Assembly (NCBI GenBank): GCA_963680875.1
Contig: OY804576.1
Location: forward strand, 76,637,668-76,701,667
Length of the DNA stretch: 64,000 bases
Origin: Bathymodiolus brooksi
Taxonomy: Eukaryota > Mollusca > Bivalvia > Mytilida > Modiolidae
Reading direction: 5' to 3'
This document shows positions 1 through 12,800 of this stretch, one piece after another. The notes beneath the pieces are model-generated. The model was not told the DNA's origin and did not search any database. It saw only the letters and a program-made list of their open reading frames with translations. A program made the position numbers and the translations under genes. Numbering within the stretch: position 1 is the first letter of the stretch; each line of letters begins with the position of its first letter.

Positions 1-1
1 C

Positions 2-112
2 ATTGATTGGGAAAAATTCTATGATTGGCTAAAAGATAGCGAGTGGACAGGTCAGATGGAGGAATACACCCAAAAAAATAAATATGTTACACATTGTGTA
101 AGATCAAACTGA
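2..112 (+). other. Short open segment at the window edge, origin unknown
   Basis: The plus strand is open from the window edge to a TGA at 110-112. It reads IDWEKFYDWLKDSEWTGQME followed by EYTQKNKYVTHCVRSN, a composition that looks more protein-like than the surrounding AT-rich DNA. It could be the end of a transposon ORF. It does not match KNTC1 and lies inside that gene's presumed intron on the other strand. Confidence 0.2.
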
Positions 113-119
113 AATTAAT

Positions 120-535
120 AGCTAAAATACTAAGGGGGAAACGATTCACCGTATGCACCGAAATCACGATTATTTTGGGGACGGTTCGGTTCACGATACG
201 TGGAGGCCGCTTACGATACAAACGATATGATGCTCATTTTTTGAAAAAAAGTAGTGTTGAACTTCCGTTTTATTCTTTTGGTGATCATTTAATTAATATT
301 TTGAGAAAAGTGAATCGATTAATTTACGCTTTTAAAATTAATTAATCAAATATTTATAATTTCCGCTAGTACATAAGCGACCTCATATAAAAAAAAACAT
401 GGCAGCGCCCATGTCGACCAGCATGGACTTCAAGGAATAGTTACAGTTTCCTATAAAACGTATCGTAATACATATCAAATATCGCGATACGTATCGCATG
501 TGGAAAAAGTGTATTGTTACACCCCTATAAAATAT
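120..535. mobile_element. Possible non-autonomous hAT-like relic
   Basis: The stretch begins near GGGGGAAACGATTCACCG and ends GTGTATTGTTACACCCCTAT, and is rich in ACGATACGTATCG-type subterminal repeats. Ends of the form AGGGGTGTAACAATAC are common in animal hAT elements. No clean target duplication was found, so this is tentative. The rest of 1-708 shows nothing recognisable. Confidence 0.3.
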
Positions 536-708
536 TAACAACCAAATATTTTCGCATGCATATGTTTTCATGAAAAATCGTTAAATTTTACACCAGCTAA
601 AATAACCTATTATATGGTATTACAATGTATTATGCTTAGTGGTTACTACATAATATGCAAAACAGGGATAAACCTTTTAGAATCTAGATATAAACATATT
701 TTATTTAC

Positions 709-824
709 CATGGTAACCATCTTATCATCAAAACAAACAACATCATTTACTCCTTCTGTATGGAAATCATCAGCATTGGTACGGATTAATTTCTCTTTCA
801 GAGATGTAGCAATCTTCCCTTTAT
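709..824 (-). CDS. KNTC1: KNTC1 coding exon 6 (residues 169-207)
   Basis: Acceptor TTAATTTACAG, donor GTAAATAA, 116 nt, phase 1 in and phase 0 out. It encodes DKGKIATSLKEKLIRTNADD then FHTEGVNDVVCFDDKMVTM. The FHTEG segment aligns with NYHTLGCLSLV of the vertebrate protein. No seventh exon was recognised in 1-708, so the gene continues off the window. Confidence 0.78.
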
Positions 825-3800
825 CTGTAAATTAAAATCAACATTCCAAGACTGAAGGTGATTTTCAAAAGAATATAAACTATAACTTCGTAAATAATGG
901 CACAGAATAAAATTTAGAGGCTTGCATGAATATGAATTACTCATCTGGTTATTTATGTATTGTTTGGGTTCAAGCTACTTCATAGTTTAAATGAGGAATA
1001 TTTGTTCAAGACTTTACATACATCATCTGTCCTATGTAACAAATCATTTGGACATGTATTTTTGTCTAAGATTTTCACAGCTTCAGCCAATTAGAAACAA
1101 AAACTGCCCATGGCAGCTATGTTTTTTTGCCTGATCAAGAAAAAATAAGGAATATTTATTGAGGACTTTACATACACCGCTTGAACTCAGTTAAAAATTA
1201 TTTGAAATTTTAGTTTTTGAGGAAAAGATCTTTTAAGCTTCAGCCATCAGAAACAAAAATTGTTATTAGAGGCCATGTTCTTTTTGCGAGATCACATGAT
1301 TAAATGTAGAATCTTAGTAGATGACATCACAAACATCATTTATACTAGGATGTAATTCATACGGACTTGTAGTTTCTCAGATCAGTCATGACAAGGAATG
1401 CAGTGTTTCATAACTCAAAAAATATTGTTCAACCTTGTTCTGTCAAAGTGGAATGGTTCAATGATTTGACTCTAGAATTAGGCCAAGTATTCTATTTATG
1501 AAGGGTACATTATACTAATAAGTACTACAAATGGATAATATTTTACTTGAATCACCAAGAAAATGATTCCGGCCAAAAAAATATCTGTGTTTCTGCTGAC
1601 CACATAGACCTAAATGTTAGTGTCTATTCTAAAGTTATTATCACCATTTTTGGACAAGTACTGTTAATGTCAGATCCTTGTCCTGTTAAACCTGACAAGT
1701 ACTGTTAATGTCAGATCCTTGTCCTGTTAAACCTGACAAGTACTGTTAATGTCAGATCCTTGTCCTGTTAAACCTGACAAGTACTGTTAATGTCAGATCC
1801 TTGTCCTGTTAAACCTGACAAGTACTGTTAATGTCAGATCCTTGTCCTGTTAAACCTGACAAGTACTGTTAATGTCAGATCCTTGTCCTGTTAAACCTGA
1901 CAAGTACTGTTAATGTCAGATCCTTGTCCTGTTAAACCTGACAAGTACTGTTAATGTCAGATCCTTGTCCTGTTAAACCTATGTAAAATTTAAAAGTTAG
2001 CAGAAACACAGCTATTTATTTCCTTGGCCTTACTCAAGTTTGAGGTCACCAGGTTCAACTGTATAAAGTAAGTTTAATAAATACAACCAACTCTTTAGCT
2101 TATTTTATACTACCTGCTGAGAATAAATCTAGACTTAAGTCTCGAATAACCAACATTGGTCCAGTTGCTGCTAAAATAATCAAGTCTGAAGTTCCTGAAA
2201 GAAATGTCATTGTCTAATGTTTATTCTGAACTTTATAATAAAAAAACTAATGCCACTAAGGTAGTAAGATAAATCAATGATATTTTCACATCAGCTTTCC
2301 GGAAAATTGTTCTTTTTATATCATATGTTCTTCTAGACAATCAAAACCCATAGACAACATATCATACTCATAAATATCTATACATAGGCCAATAATTAGA
2401 AAACAATAATCAAACTGAATAGCCACACACAGTGCCATGTGCTGTGTTTAATTCAGCAACATAGTATTATACAATACATACAAAAATATGTATTTTAATT
2501 TTTTTAATTTTAGGTGATTTTAATTAAAACAATTCTCTCTAAATTCCTTTATGAAATTCACTCAAAAGTGATGACTTTGCTGGACAATAATCATTGTTAG
2601 TAGAACTGGTTCATGAGGAAGCTCTGGTTCATATTTATCCATTATTAAATGCCAGTTTATGATTATGGTAGAGGAAGTTCTGGTTCATATTTATCCATTA
2701 TTAAATGCTAGTCTATGATTATGGTAGAGGAAATTCTGGTTCATATTTATCCATTATTAAATGCCAGTTTATGATTATGGCAGAGGAAGCTCTGGTTCAT
2801 ATTTATCCATTATTAAATGCCAGTTTATGATTATAGTAGAGGAAGCTCTGGTTCATATTTATCCATTATTAAATGCCAGTTTATGATTATGGTAGAGGAA
2901 GCTATATATTGTTTTTACCACGGGTAGGCTTTTATGTCAGCTTTTTACGCCTCGCTAACGCTCGGGGTAAAACTTTGTGACATAAAGGCCTACCCGTTTT
3001 AAAAACAATATATACATATGGCTTCCATGAAGTATTTCTTAATCAAATTCCAGTTTATCACGGCTCACCACACATAGTAAAAACAGGGCGACTTGACTTC
3101 TCTCTCAGTTGACTTTAGGGCAAAGTGAGGGAAAATCTGGGAGACTTCCGAAAATCGACCCAAATTTTAATGTTTCTTTCCCTACTACCGCATGTTCCTC
3201 TACCTTTCACAGTGTTCGACGTTAAGCGGTAGCCCGAAGCCCGTGTCTAGAAAAATTATATCAGTCTAGTTGTATGGTGTTGCTGGTGGCCCGATTGGTC
3301 TAGTGAATTTGAAAGTAGCCAAGTGTAGCATAATACCTTTTCTGAATGACTTGACAAAAATTTTGAATCGTTAATGTGATAATTTTCTTTTATTTTCGTC
3401 CAAAAATAGTCGCCAACATGTTTACTCATAAAAATGACCTTAACTGGCACCTTCAAATATAGCGATTCGTGGGTACTTAGGCATTTTCATTTCGGCAACC
3501 AGTCGTAAGATGCATCTGAATCCCATCACATTTCGACAGGCAATAAAATACAACGAGTCGTCGTGTTGCAAAGGTATTTGTTGATCGTTATATGTTCAAA
3601 CTTGAAAATAATCTTCAACAAGATATAATTTTTACTTTTTATGAGTAAAAATAAGAAAATCAATATTTTTTACCACTTTCCTCAGTATGAATCGTTACGG
3701 ATTGTGCTCGGTCATTATGACTTGTGTTGGTTTTTAGTTGTTTATGGTTTCGATAAATCAACATGGACTTGAAGTGGCAAGACAGTGCTATTCCGGGGAA

Positions 3801-6800
3801 GAAGTTGGAAAAGCCCTCTAGAACACCAGAAGAGGTGTCACAGGCTAAAAAACAATATGAACAGAAAAGATCACGCTTTTTTAAGCATCACTGGACCACT
3901 GATAGCCCTTGGCTACGCTACGACGAACATGAACAAATGATGTATTGTACATACTGCGAAAAACAGTTTAAGGACAAAACTGGGGCTGGGAAGTAAAAAT
4001 ATCTTCGGTCTACTATGCACTGATTCTGTCTAGTAACTTTAGCAAGTCACAGGCCTAGATGTCTAGTGGTTAAAAAAGTTTTTGGGGAACACTGCTTTCA
4101 CAAAACAAACGTGCTGCACAATGATCTTAAAAGGATGCAATTAACGAGTTTGGAATAAAATATTGAACATCAAACCCTGTATGGGTCAGATTTCAAGGAC
4201 ATGGGAGCTCATTTTATGTGAATATTGAAGGAAAAGTATGATTATTGGCTAAAAAAATACTGACTTGAAAAGATTGACAGGGCGACTAAAACTTTGTTTT
4301 TTGACAGAAAATGGGCGATTTCATTGAAACCAAGGTAAAAAAAAGTCGCCCACTTCACCTGGTTTTGGTGAGCCCTGGTTTATGAGTATGGTAGAGGAAG
4401 CTCTGGTTCATATTTATCCATTATTAAATGAGTTTATGATTATGGTAATTAGGTGAGCAATGCAGGCTCTTGTGAGCCTCTGGTTATTTATTAATTTCTC
4501 TGTATTATTCAATAAATTCTGCAATTTAAGAGAATTTACATTTCATTTTACATTTCAGAAAGAATCAACATCTACAAAATTATATATGTATGTGTTAAGC
4601 AGAGCAAAGATATATTCAATTGGAAAATTGTTTGAACAAAAAAATACCTTACTGTCGAAACATTTCCAAATCCAATCGTAAAATCTTAGAAACAGATGCA
4701 AAATTGATACCCCTAACACATATACATGGACATTACCACTCACTTTCTTGGCTTGGTAGACGCTTCAATAAATAGTGGTGGGGATAAACTAATTTTATGG
4801 ACCCAAACCTCCGCTTTTAGTGAAATGATGCAATCATGCAAGTGTTTTCCATATGTGAGTGAATTGCTGACATATAACTGGGTGAACATTGTAAAGAATC
4901 TTGAAATTCATGTATAATATATTTAATCTTCATGATACAGAAGTTGTCATATGATTATGTTGGGAGCTTGCAGTAGTATTTTGTTTCTTTTAATGAAATT
5001 ATAATTATGTGTAGTTGGAAACTGCATCGGTGGTGTAATGGTTAGCGTCCTCGCCTTCAGTGCGGTAGATCATGGGTTAGAGCCCAGGTCGGGTCAAACC
5101 AAAGACTATAAAATTGGTATTTGTTGCTTCTCCGCTAAGCACGCAGCATTAAGGAGAAAGAGCAAAGACGTGTTGGCTCGGAATCAGAATAATGTGTCCG
5201 AGTGGAGCGACATGTCTACCCGCGGACTGTTATTTCAGTGAGCTAGCACTTTAAAAATCCAACTCGGCATGTAGGTCTAGTATAAAGCGGACCTCATCAT
5301 CATCTCATTGATAATTAACTTGTTTTTGCCATGATATAGCTGAAGAATTGCTGAATTGGCGATAAAAACAATCACTCACTCAGTCATCTGTAGTGCAAAA
5401 AACTTTATGAAATGTTAATTATTGACTAAAGAAGAAAAGTTTTCCTCGAAACACGATAAAATTTAAATAACTAAGTAAAACACGTCCAATCGAGTCGGCC
5501 CTGTCGTGCTGAATGATATTTTCACGGACAGCGGGAAAATACATAACAGTCTATGGGCAGACAACTAGAAGAAATTAATTTCAATCTAATTCAGTTCTTT
5601 CAAACGATTGAAATTACAGTCGTTTATGACATCTGATTCCAAAACTATATTGTTATAAATCTGAACTGCATATTCATATCCAGTAGCTATCTTTGTCAGT
5701 ATGCTTGTAACATATTAATTTCTGACGTCTGCTGTGATTTCAATTAACACCATGTTTAATTAAAATTATTGAGAATCTATGAAAAATTCTAAAATATGTT
5801 TATTGATATTGAAAAAGAAGCTAAAAATTCAGGAGTTGAAGCAATGTTGTACATATACAGTAGTCCACACTCCCCGTCATAGGCTATCTTTCTTATAAGG
5901 CCTTGAAAATCCAGAAGGACTATTAATGTAAAGATTATGGTTGAATTATGACTATTAAGTCCAAATGTAGACCCTGACCACCCCTTTTTAATGCTGCAGT
6001 GTTTTTGTTACAAATTACATTTAATTAGATCATCATTCAATGATTTGATAGCATATTTAATATTGTGCATTGAGAACACCTCGAAAGGTGGTATTTACTG
6101 ATGAATTTCCATTCTAAAATGAAAACTGACCGTTAAATACAGGCAAACTGATACGCTAGGACAAACTGAGTAATCTCTAATCGCATTAGTAAGGTAACTG
6201 TTTATTTGTGTTGAAATATCACATAAATCAGGTCTAGAGGGTCTTAAACTGGTCACTAAGAGCAGATGATCGGTAATTCAAGGTGACCGTTACGACAGGA
6301 TTGACTGTACATACAAACAATGTAATGAGGACAAAGATAATCAATTCAAAATTTTGAAAGCTTACCATCTGATTTTGTAATAAATACAATTCTCTTGAAA
6401 GCTTTCCCAATGCGTCCTTCTGGAACAACTTTCTACAAATAAAATTAAGTTGTAAGTAAAAATCAGTGAAAAAATAGTGCTAGCTCAATGAAACTCCATT
6501 CTGATACATTATCTAGACTCTGAGTCGACCAGTCTTTACTCTTACTCCTTAATGCTGCATGCAAATACAAATTTTACAATCTTTGATTTTACCCGACTTG
6601 GGTTTGAAACCATGGTCACCTTCGGGCAAGTACACCACAAAGGTGGTCAAAAACTGAAGCCAATTGACATGTAGGTCAGACAGGCTAACAAATGTGGCAG
6701 AATTAAACCGGTTAATAAGATACCAACTCATCCTTCTTGATATCTACATTGTAAATCTCCAACTCCCAAACAGCAATAAGCAAACAAAGAAAATACTATA

Positions 6801-9800
6801 TATAAATATGGACACTTCAAAACATGAGACATATTTCTGGAGTTAATATCTAGTACTTGAATGTATTAAATGCAGTTAGAAGTAACACGAGAAATGTTGT
6901 CCACAAAATTCAATAGGGAAAAATGTTCCTCATGCATCTTTAAATTATTATTCATATGAACACTGCATTGTGATATCTAGTTCTTGAATGTATTAAATGG
7001 ATTTAAGAACACGAGAAATGTCTTCAACAAAAAATCAATAGGGAAACATGTTTCTTGTGTATATTCACATTATCATTCATATATATGAACATTGCATTGT
7101 GATGCTCGCTGATTTGTGTTTCTTAGATTTCTGCCAATATTCTCCCCAGCTGCTTTAAAAAAGTATTTATCTATTGTCGTGATAACAACCATGATTGTAC
7201 ACAGATTTGTATGTTAATTGCTTTACTGCTGAGCTAGGAAATGTTGCATACAGAACTCTGCAAAAAAACAAACTGTTATGTGGTCATGACCATTGTTAAG
7301 AAAATGTAGTAACTGAGATCGTTTTAAATCTTCATATTTTTAACCACTTTCTGAACACCATTGGTGCGACCATTCCTAATCGAAAAAAGACACAATGTAA
7401 GGAGATTTGGGTAGGGACGAAAACATTAGTATTTTATAGTGGCTACATGTGCCTACTCTTTTTCGAAATCTACAAAAGAAGTCTTTAGTTTGCAAGGAGT
7501 GTGATGCTCTCCAAAAACATTACTCACTATGGTCAGTTTACGAAATTATTCTGGACCGCAGGCCCACGTCCAGTCGAAATTGCCACGGTCCAGTCAATTC
7601 CCGTGGCCGTAGGAAAAGCACTTGCAATCCAGTATTGATTATATTTTATTTTACCTCTGGTTCCCGGTATCAAAATTTCTATACATGGTTTCCCGCCACA
7701 AGCCAGTATGACTTCCGGTCGATGTCTTTATCAAAGAAACATTGGAAACATTGATTCGTGATTGTCAATGTCAGTTGGAAAGTTTCGCGATGTGGCGATT
7801 TTTAGCTAATGTCACCGACCCGAATGACCCTAAAGACAAACAAAATAAAGCTAAGGACAGAAAAGAAGAATACAAAGAATATGAATCAAAGAAACGTAGC
7901 CGGTCATATCAGACTGCTTGGGAATCGGAATTCACGTGGCTGCAGTACAAAGAGTCAGAATGTAAAATGTACTGTACATTTGCTTAGAAGCTTTCACAAG
8001 AACAAATAAACAAGAATTTATGTCAAACTTTGTAATTGGTACAGATAACTTTAAAAAATATGTCAGAAATCATGATAAATGTGAAATACATGCTTTCAAA
8101 GCCAAACCATTTGTTGAGGCTAAAAGTAAAATTGCTGGTACATCTGAAGCATTTTTTATTCAAGGATATTTTGTGGTCCAGTAAGATTTTGTGTGGTCCA
8201 GTCAATTATTTGGTCAGCTGGACCACATGTCCAATTGGTATTTTTGCTTAAATTCGTACACTGATGGTCTACTGTCAGCCTTTCCATATTATAACCTGAT
8301 AACCCCCACCCCTTCGAGAGGGCTCCCCCCTATCCGCCAACCGACGACACGCAGAGCAACTCTGTAGGCTTGAGCCCTGGGAATCTTCACGAGTACCCAG
8401 TTAAGACAATGAAACAAGACTTTTCCTTACAAAAGAAAACAAAACATCTGCAGTATCAGTGTCAAGAAGAGATAGTTTCCCTGTACTGTCTCCAGCCATT
8501 AACATAGTTCCATCTGGACTCCATTCAATACAGTCGACAAGTCCATCTGGAAAAACAAAATTAAAATAATTAATTACCTCATTTTAATAAAACATGTTCC
8601 AAAGATGAAAAATGATAACTGCAGGCATTATTCCAGTCAATTAAGGGTATGAGTTATACTTTTGAAGACTATGAACAGTGAATGTAAGATGAAGAACAAG
8701 AATGAAAATGTTTTAAGGATTAGGATTATGGATGCTTAATAGCAATTTTGCCGAGAGTTTGTGCTGTTATGTGTGAGGGTTGGCATTTTAATCATACATG
8801 GAAAACACTTGCATAACCACAAAAAAAGCAGGTATCGGTCTATAAAACTAGCTTAACCTCACCATATTTTGTTGTATTAAAGTGGCTATACCAAGCCAGG
8901 AGAGTGAGTGGTCATATATATCTGTGTAAGTGGTATTAAGTTTGCCACCGTCTATTATGATTTTTCAATTAAATTATGGAACTGTTCAGACAGTGTGGTG
9001 GTTTTTGTTTTCCATTTTATTTGAACAAATATCAGCTATATCATGGTGTTCTGGTGACAGAAACTGGGTTACTTGGAGAAATCACCACCCCCTCGGGGCT
9101 CACCAAACCAGGCGAAGTGGGCGACTTTTTCGCCTTGGTTTCAATGAAATCGTCCAATTTCTGTCAAAAAGTGAAGTTTTAGTCGCCCTGTCAGTCTTTT
9201 CAAGTCAGTATTTTTTTCACCAATAATCATACTTTTTCTTCAATATTCACGTAAAAGGATCTCCCATGTTCCTGAAATTTGACCCATATTCCAAACTCAT
9301 TAATTGCATCCTTTTTAAGATCGTTGTGCAGCACGTTCGTTTTGTGAAAGGTAGGGGGACATGCGGTAGTGGGAAAAGAAACGTTATTTTTTTTTATCGA
9401 TTTTCGGAAGTCTCCCAGATTTTCCCTCACTTCGCCCTTAAGTCAACTGAGAGAGAAGTCAAGTCGCCCTGTTTTTACTATGTGTGGTGAGCCCTGCCCC
9501 CTTCCCAACTCCACTGCCAAAAGTACAGTGTTAGAAACTGGCAGCTATCTAGTCATCTCAAGACGCCTAGGATGTGTTACAGGCAGCAAGTTTTTTTTAC
9601 CAGGGGCATCAAATTTTGCAACTTTTATCTTTTTATTGAAATGTTCAATGTAAAAATTTTCTTAAATTCAAGCACTGCAAGTAACTGGCAAACATCACAA
9701 AATGTGGTATCAAGATCCGTACACTTTGCCACCCAGGCTAAATAGTCATTGATTGCTTTGGTAGATTTAAGTGGCAAGTGAGCGATTGTTGTTTCACACC

Positions 9801-12800
9801 AGTGAGCAAGTTTTCAGCTGTATCATGAAGACAACGTGTTATATTTCGATGAGATGAAGATTATGTCCGATTTGTACTACACCAACAAACTTAGTTGGAT
9901 ATTAAAAGCAAAAGCTCACTGAAACAATAGCCGGCAAGTAGACATGTTGCTCAAATCAAACACATAATGCTGATCCTCTTACTCCTTAATGCTTTGTGAT
10001 GTGGAGAAGCAACAAATATCAATTTTATAATCTTTAGTTTGACCCGACCCAGCACTCAAACCCATGATCTACCACACTCAAGGCGAGCACGCTAATTATT
10101 ACACTACCCATACAGTTTATTGGTACATTGAAATATAACAGAACTCTCATGTGTAATTAATCCATAAACATGCAATGGTCTGTACCAAATAATTATAAAT
10201 CCTTTACTAAGAAAATGTTTTGGGTTTTTTTCAATATAGGAATCAGTATAAAGATAGAAAACTGTCAGATTACATTTATACATAAATATGTTGCCAGTTT
10301 CATTCTATTTCATATAATAATTTATGACCTTCTTTATTTTTATTTATCATATACTTGGCATTAATATGATAGTTTTTGCATATGTGTAATGACCGGAAGT
10401 AAACTAGTCATAATTTCACCCCCAGGTTGATAACCCATATCAGACGTCTCGTGCAAAAAACCCATAATAGTGCGTCTTGTGCAAATTACTTCCGGTGACG
10501 TCTGTTTATAAACATTACCCGACACACAACGATGAGTGGGAGATATGGGTCTCATCACGGTTCACGAAAAATACTGTTTACTAATCTTATTTCACAGGAA
10601 GTAAATTATGATGATCAAACTTCTTGAAGAATATGAAACCCAACGTAAATTGTTAAAAGTACGTTTTATCCTTGTTACTTCCCTACTAGTTAATCTTCCA
10701 TATAAATTTATTTAATTATTTCATTTTGTTTATTTGTTTCATAGAACAATTTGTTGGAAGTCAATGATAAAATGATTAATACATGACCTTTTCCATATCA
10801 TCCCGGCTATCATCCCTCGACTGTGTCTCAGGCTGATATGGGGGTCTCCGGATGATACCGGGCTGATATGGAAAAGGTCATGTATTAATCTCTATATAAT
10901 TATTTACCGAATCCAACTGATGCTGTCTGTTGGCAGTCTTTAAATATAAATAAGTGTTCCTGTACTGCAATGCAGGCTAAATCACCCAAGACTGATACTT
11001 TGGTACATGGAATATACTGGTCCTACAAAGATAAACAAATTTATATATGTAACAGGTGCTCAATCTCTAACATAACCTTCACCCCTTATACAGTAGTCCC
11101 CCTCTTATAAGGCCACCATATCTGCAATGAAAAACTGGCCTTATATAAGAGGATGGCCTCTCTTGAGAGGGGACAGTTTAATAGTGTTTTACTATCTCAG
11201 TACATCTTCAATTAGACCTATGGTGGGAGTGGCCTTATAAGAGTGAGACTACTGTCAATAAAGTATAATGGCAGTTTTGAATGTCTAATATCGCAGCTGT
11301 GATACTAGTGATATTGTATGTCGAGACCTTCAAAATTGACATTGTTTTTACTGTTAGTAAACATCATAATGTGACGTCAGATTGACAGATAATTTCTAAT
11401 ATCAGACTCAGTTCGTTGTTACTGACAATATCACTCAGTTCAAAGGAAATGTTTTTCCAATTTACTGATAATATTGTCAGATATACATTTTTATACTGTT
11501 GCAAGTGTTTCATTTTTTACATTGGATAGTTTTCATATATCTGTTTCCTGTTCTGCTGTTGTACATGAATAATGTCAGAATGTTGCAGGAGATTTTCTCT
11601 GCAGTGACTACTTTTTTTTCATGACGTCATAGTTTTGAAATACAGAATAACATGTCTCGTGTGTCACATGAACTAACATCATCACTACTTGTCGTGACAG
11701 CGAATCAGTAGTACTTGTTCACATACATGTAACATGGTTATCTATCTCAGACATTCTCTCGTTTTGATAATCTTATTAAAGGTGTTGTTTCTTTCAAATT
11801 TTACCTTTATTTATGAAAGTGATACAATTGATTTATCCTTCATTTTACTTCTTGTTGACATCATTTCTTAACATGTCCATTAATTTGTTACCCAGTTATA
11901 CCAGTAATATGGTTCAGTCCAGTAAAGTGGGCTTTTTGACTGGACCAATTGTCCACTAAATTTTTTCAAAAACCTCTGGAACCACTGCCATATTGCTATA
12001 GCATTGCATCATTTACCTTATCTCGTGATGATATTGTGGCAAGTGTTTCTATCTGATATAAAGCTGTTAAAACCTCTGGAACCACTGCCATATTGCTATA
12101 GTATTGCATCATTTACCTTATCTTGTGATGATATTGTGGCAAGTGTTTCTATCTGATACAAAGATGTTAAAACCTCTGGAACCACTGCCATATTGTTATA
12201 GTATTGCATCATTTACCTTATCTTGTGATGATATTGTGGCAAGTGTTTCTATCTGATATAAAGCTGTTAAAACCTCTGGAACCACTGCCATATTGCTATA
12301 GCATTGCATCATTTACCTTATCTCGTGATGATATCGTGGCAAGTGTTTCTATCTGATGTAAAGCTGTTAAAACCTCTGGAACCACTGCCATATTGTTATA
12401 GTATTGCATCATTTACCTTATCTCGTGATGATATCGTGGCAAGTGTTTCTATCTGATATAAAGCTGTTAAAACCTCTGGAACCACTGCCATATTGTTATA
12501 GTATTGCATCATTTACCTTATCTTGTGATGATATTGTGGCAAGTGTTTCTATCTGATATAAAGCTGTTAAAACCTCTGGAACCACTGCCATATTGCTATA
12601 GCATTGCATCATTTACCTTATCTCGTGATGATATCGTGGCAAGTGTTTCTATCTGATATAAAGCTGTTAAAACCTCTGGAACCACTGCCATATTGTTATA
12701 GTATTGCATCATTTACCTTATCTTGTGATGATATTGTGGCAAGTGTTTCTATCTGATATAAAGCTGTTAAAACCTCTGGAACCACTGCCATATTGCTATA

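Noticed and set aside
1560..1605. A KNTC1 exon read as GLCGQQKHRYFFGRNHF between exons 5 and 6
   Set aside because: Acceptor-like and donor-like sites exist, but the reading has no similarity to the family. Exon 5 joins exon 6 directly in the correct phase.
1653..1980. CRISPR-like appearance of the 41-bp array
   Set aside because: The units are contiguous and identical with no variable spacers, in a eukaryotic intron.
5038..5241. 67-residue ORFs repeated at 5038 and 14589
   Set aside because: They are the body of the family A SINE read as protein; SINEs are non-coding.
6234..6428. A 64-residue minus-strand ORF
   Set aside because: It overlaps KNTC1 exon 4 in the wrong frame. The exon frame (KVVPEGRIGKAFKRI) matches the family and the splice phases.
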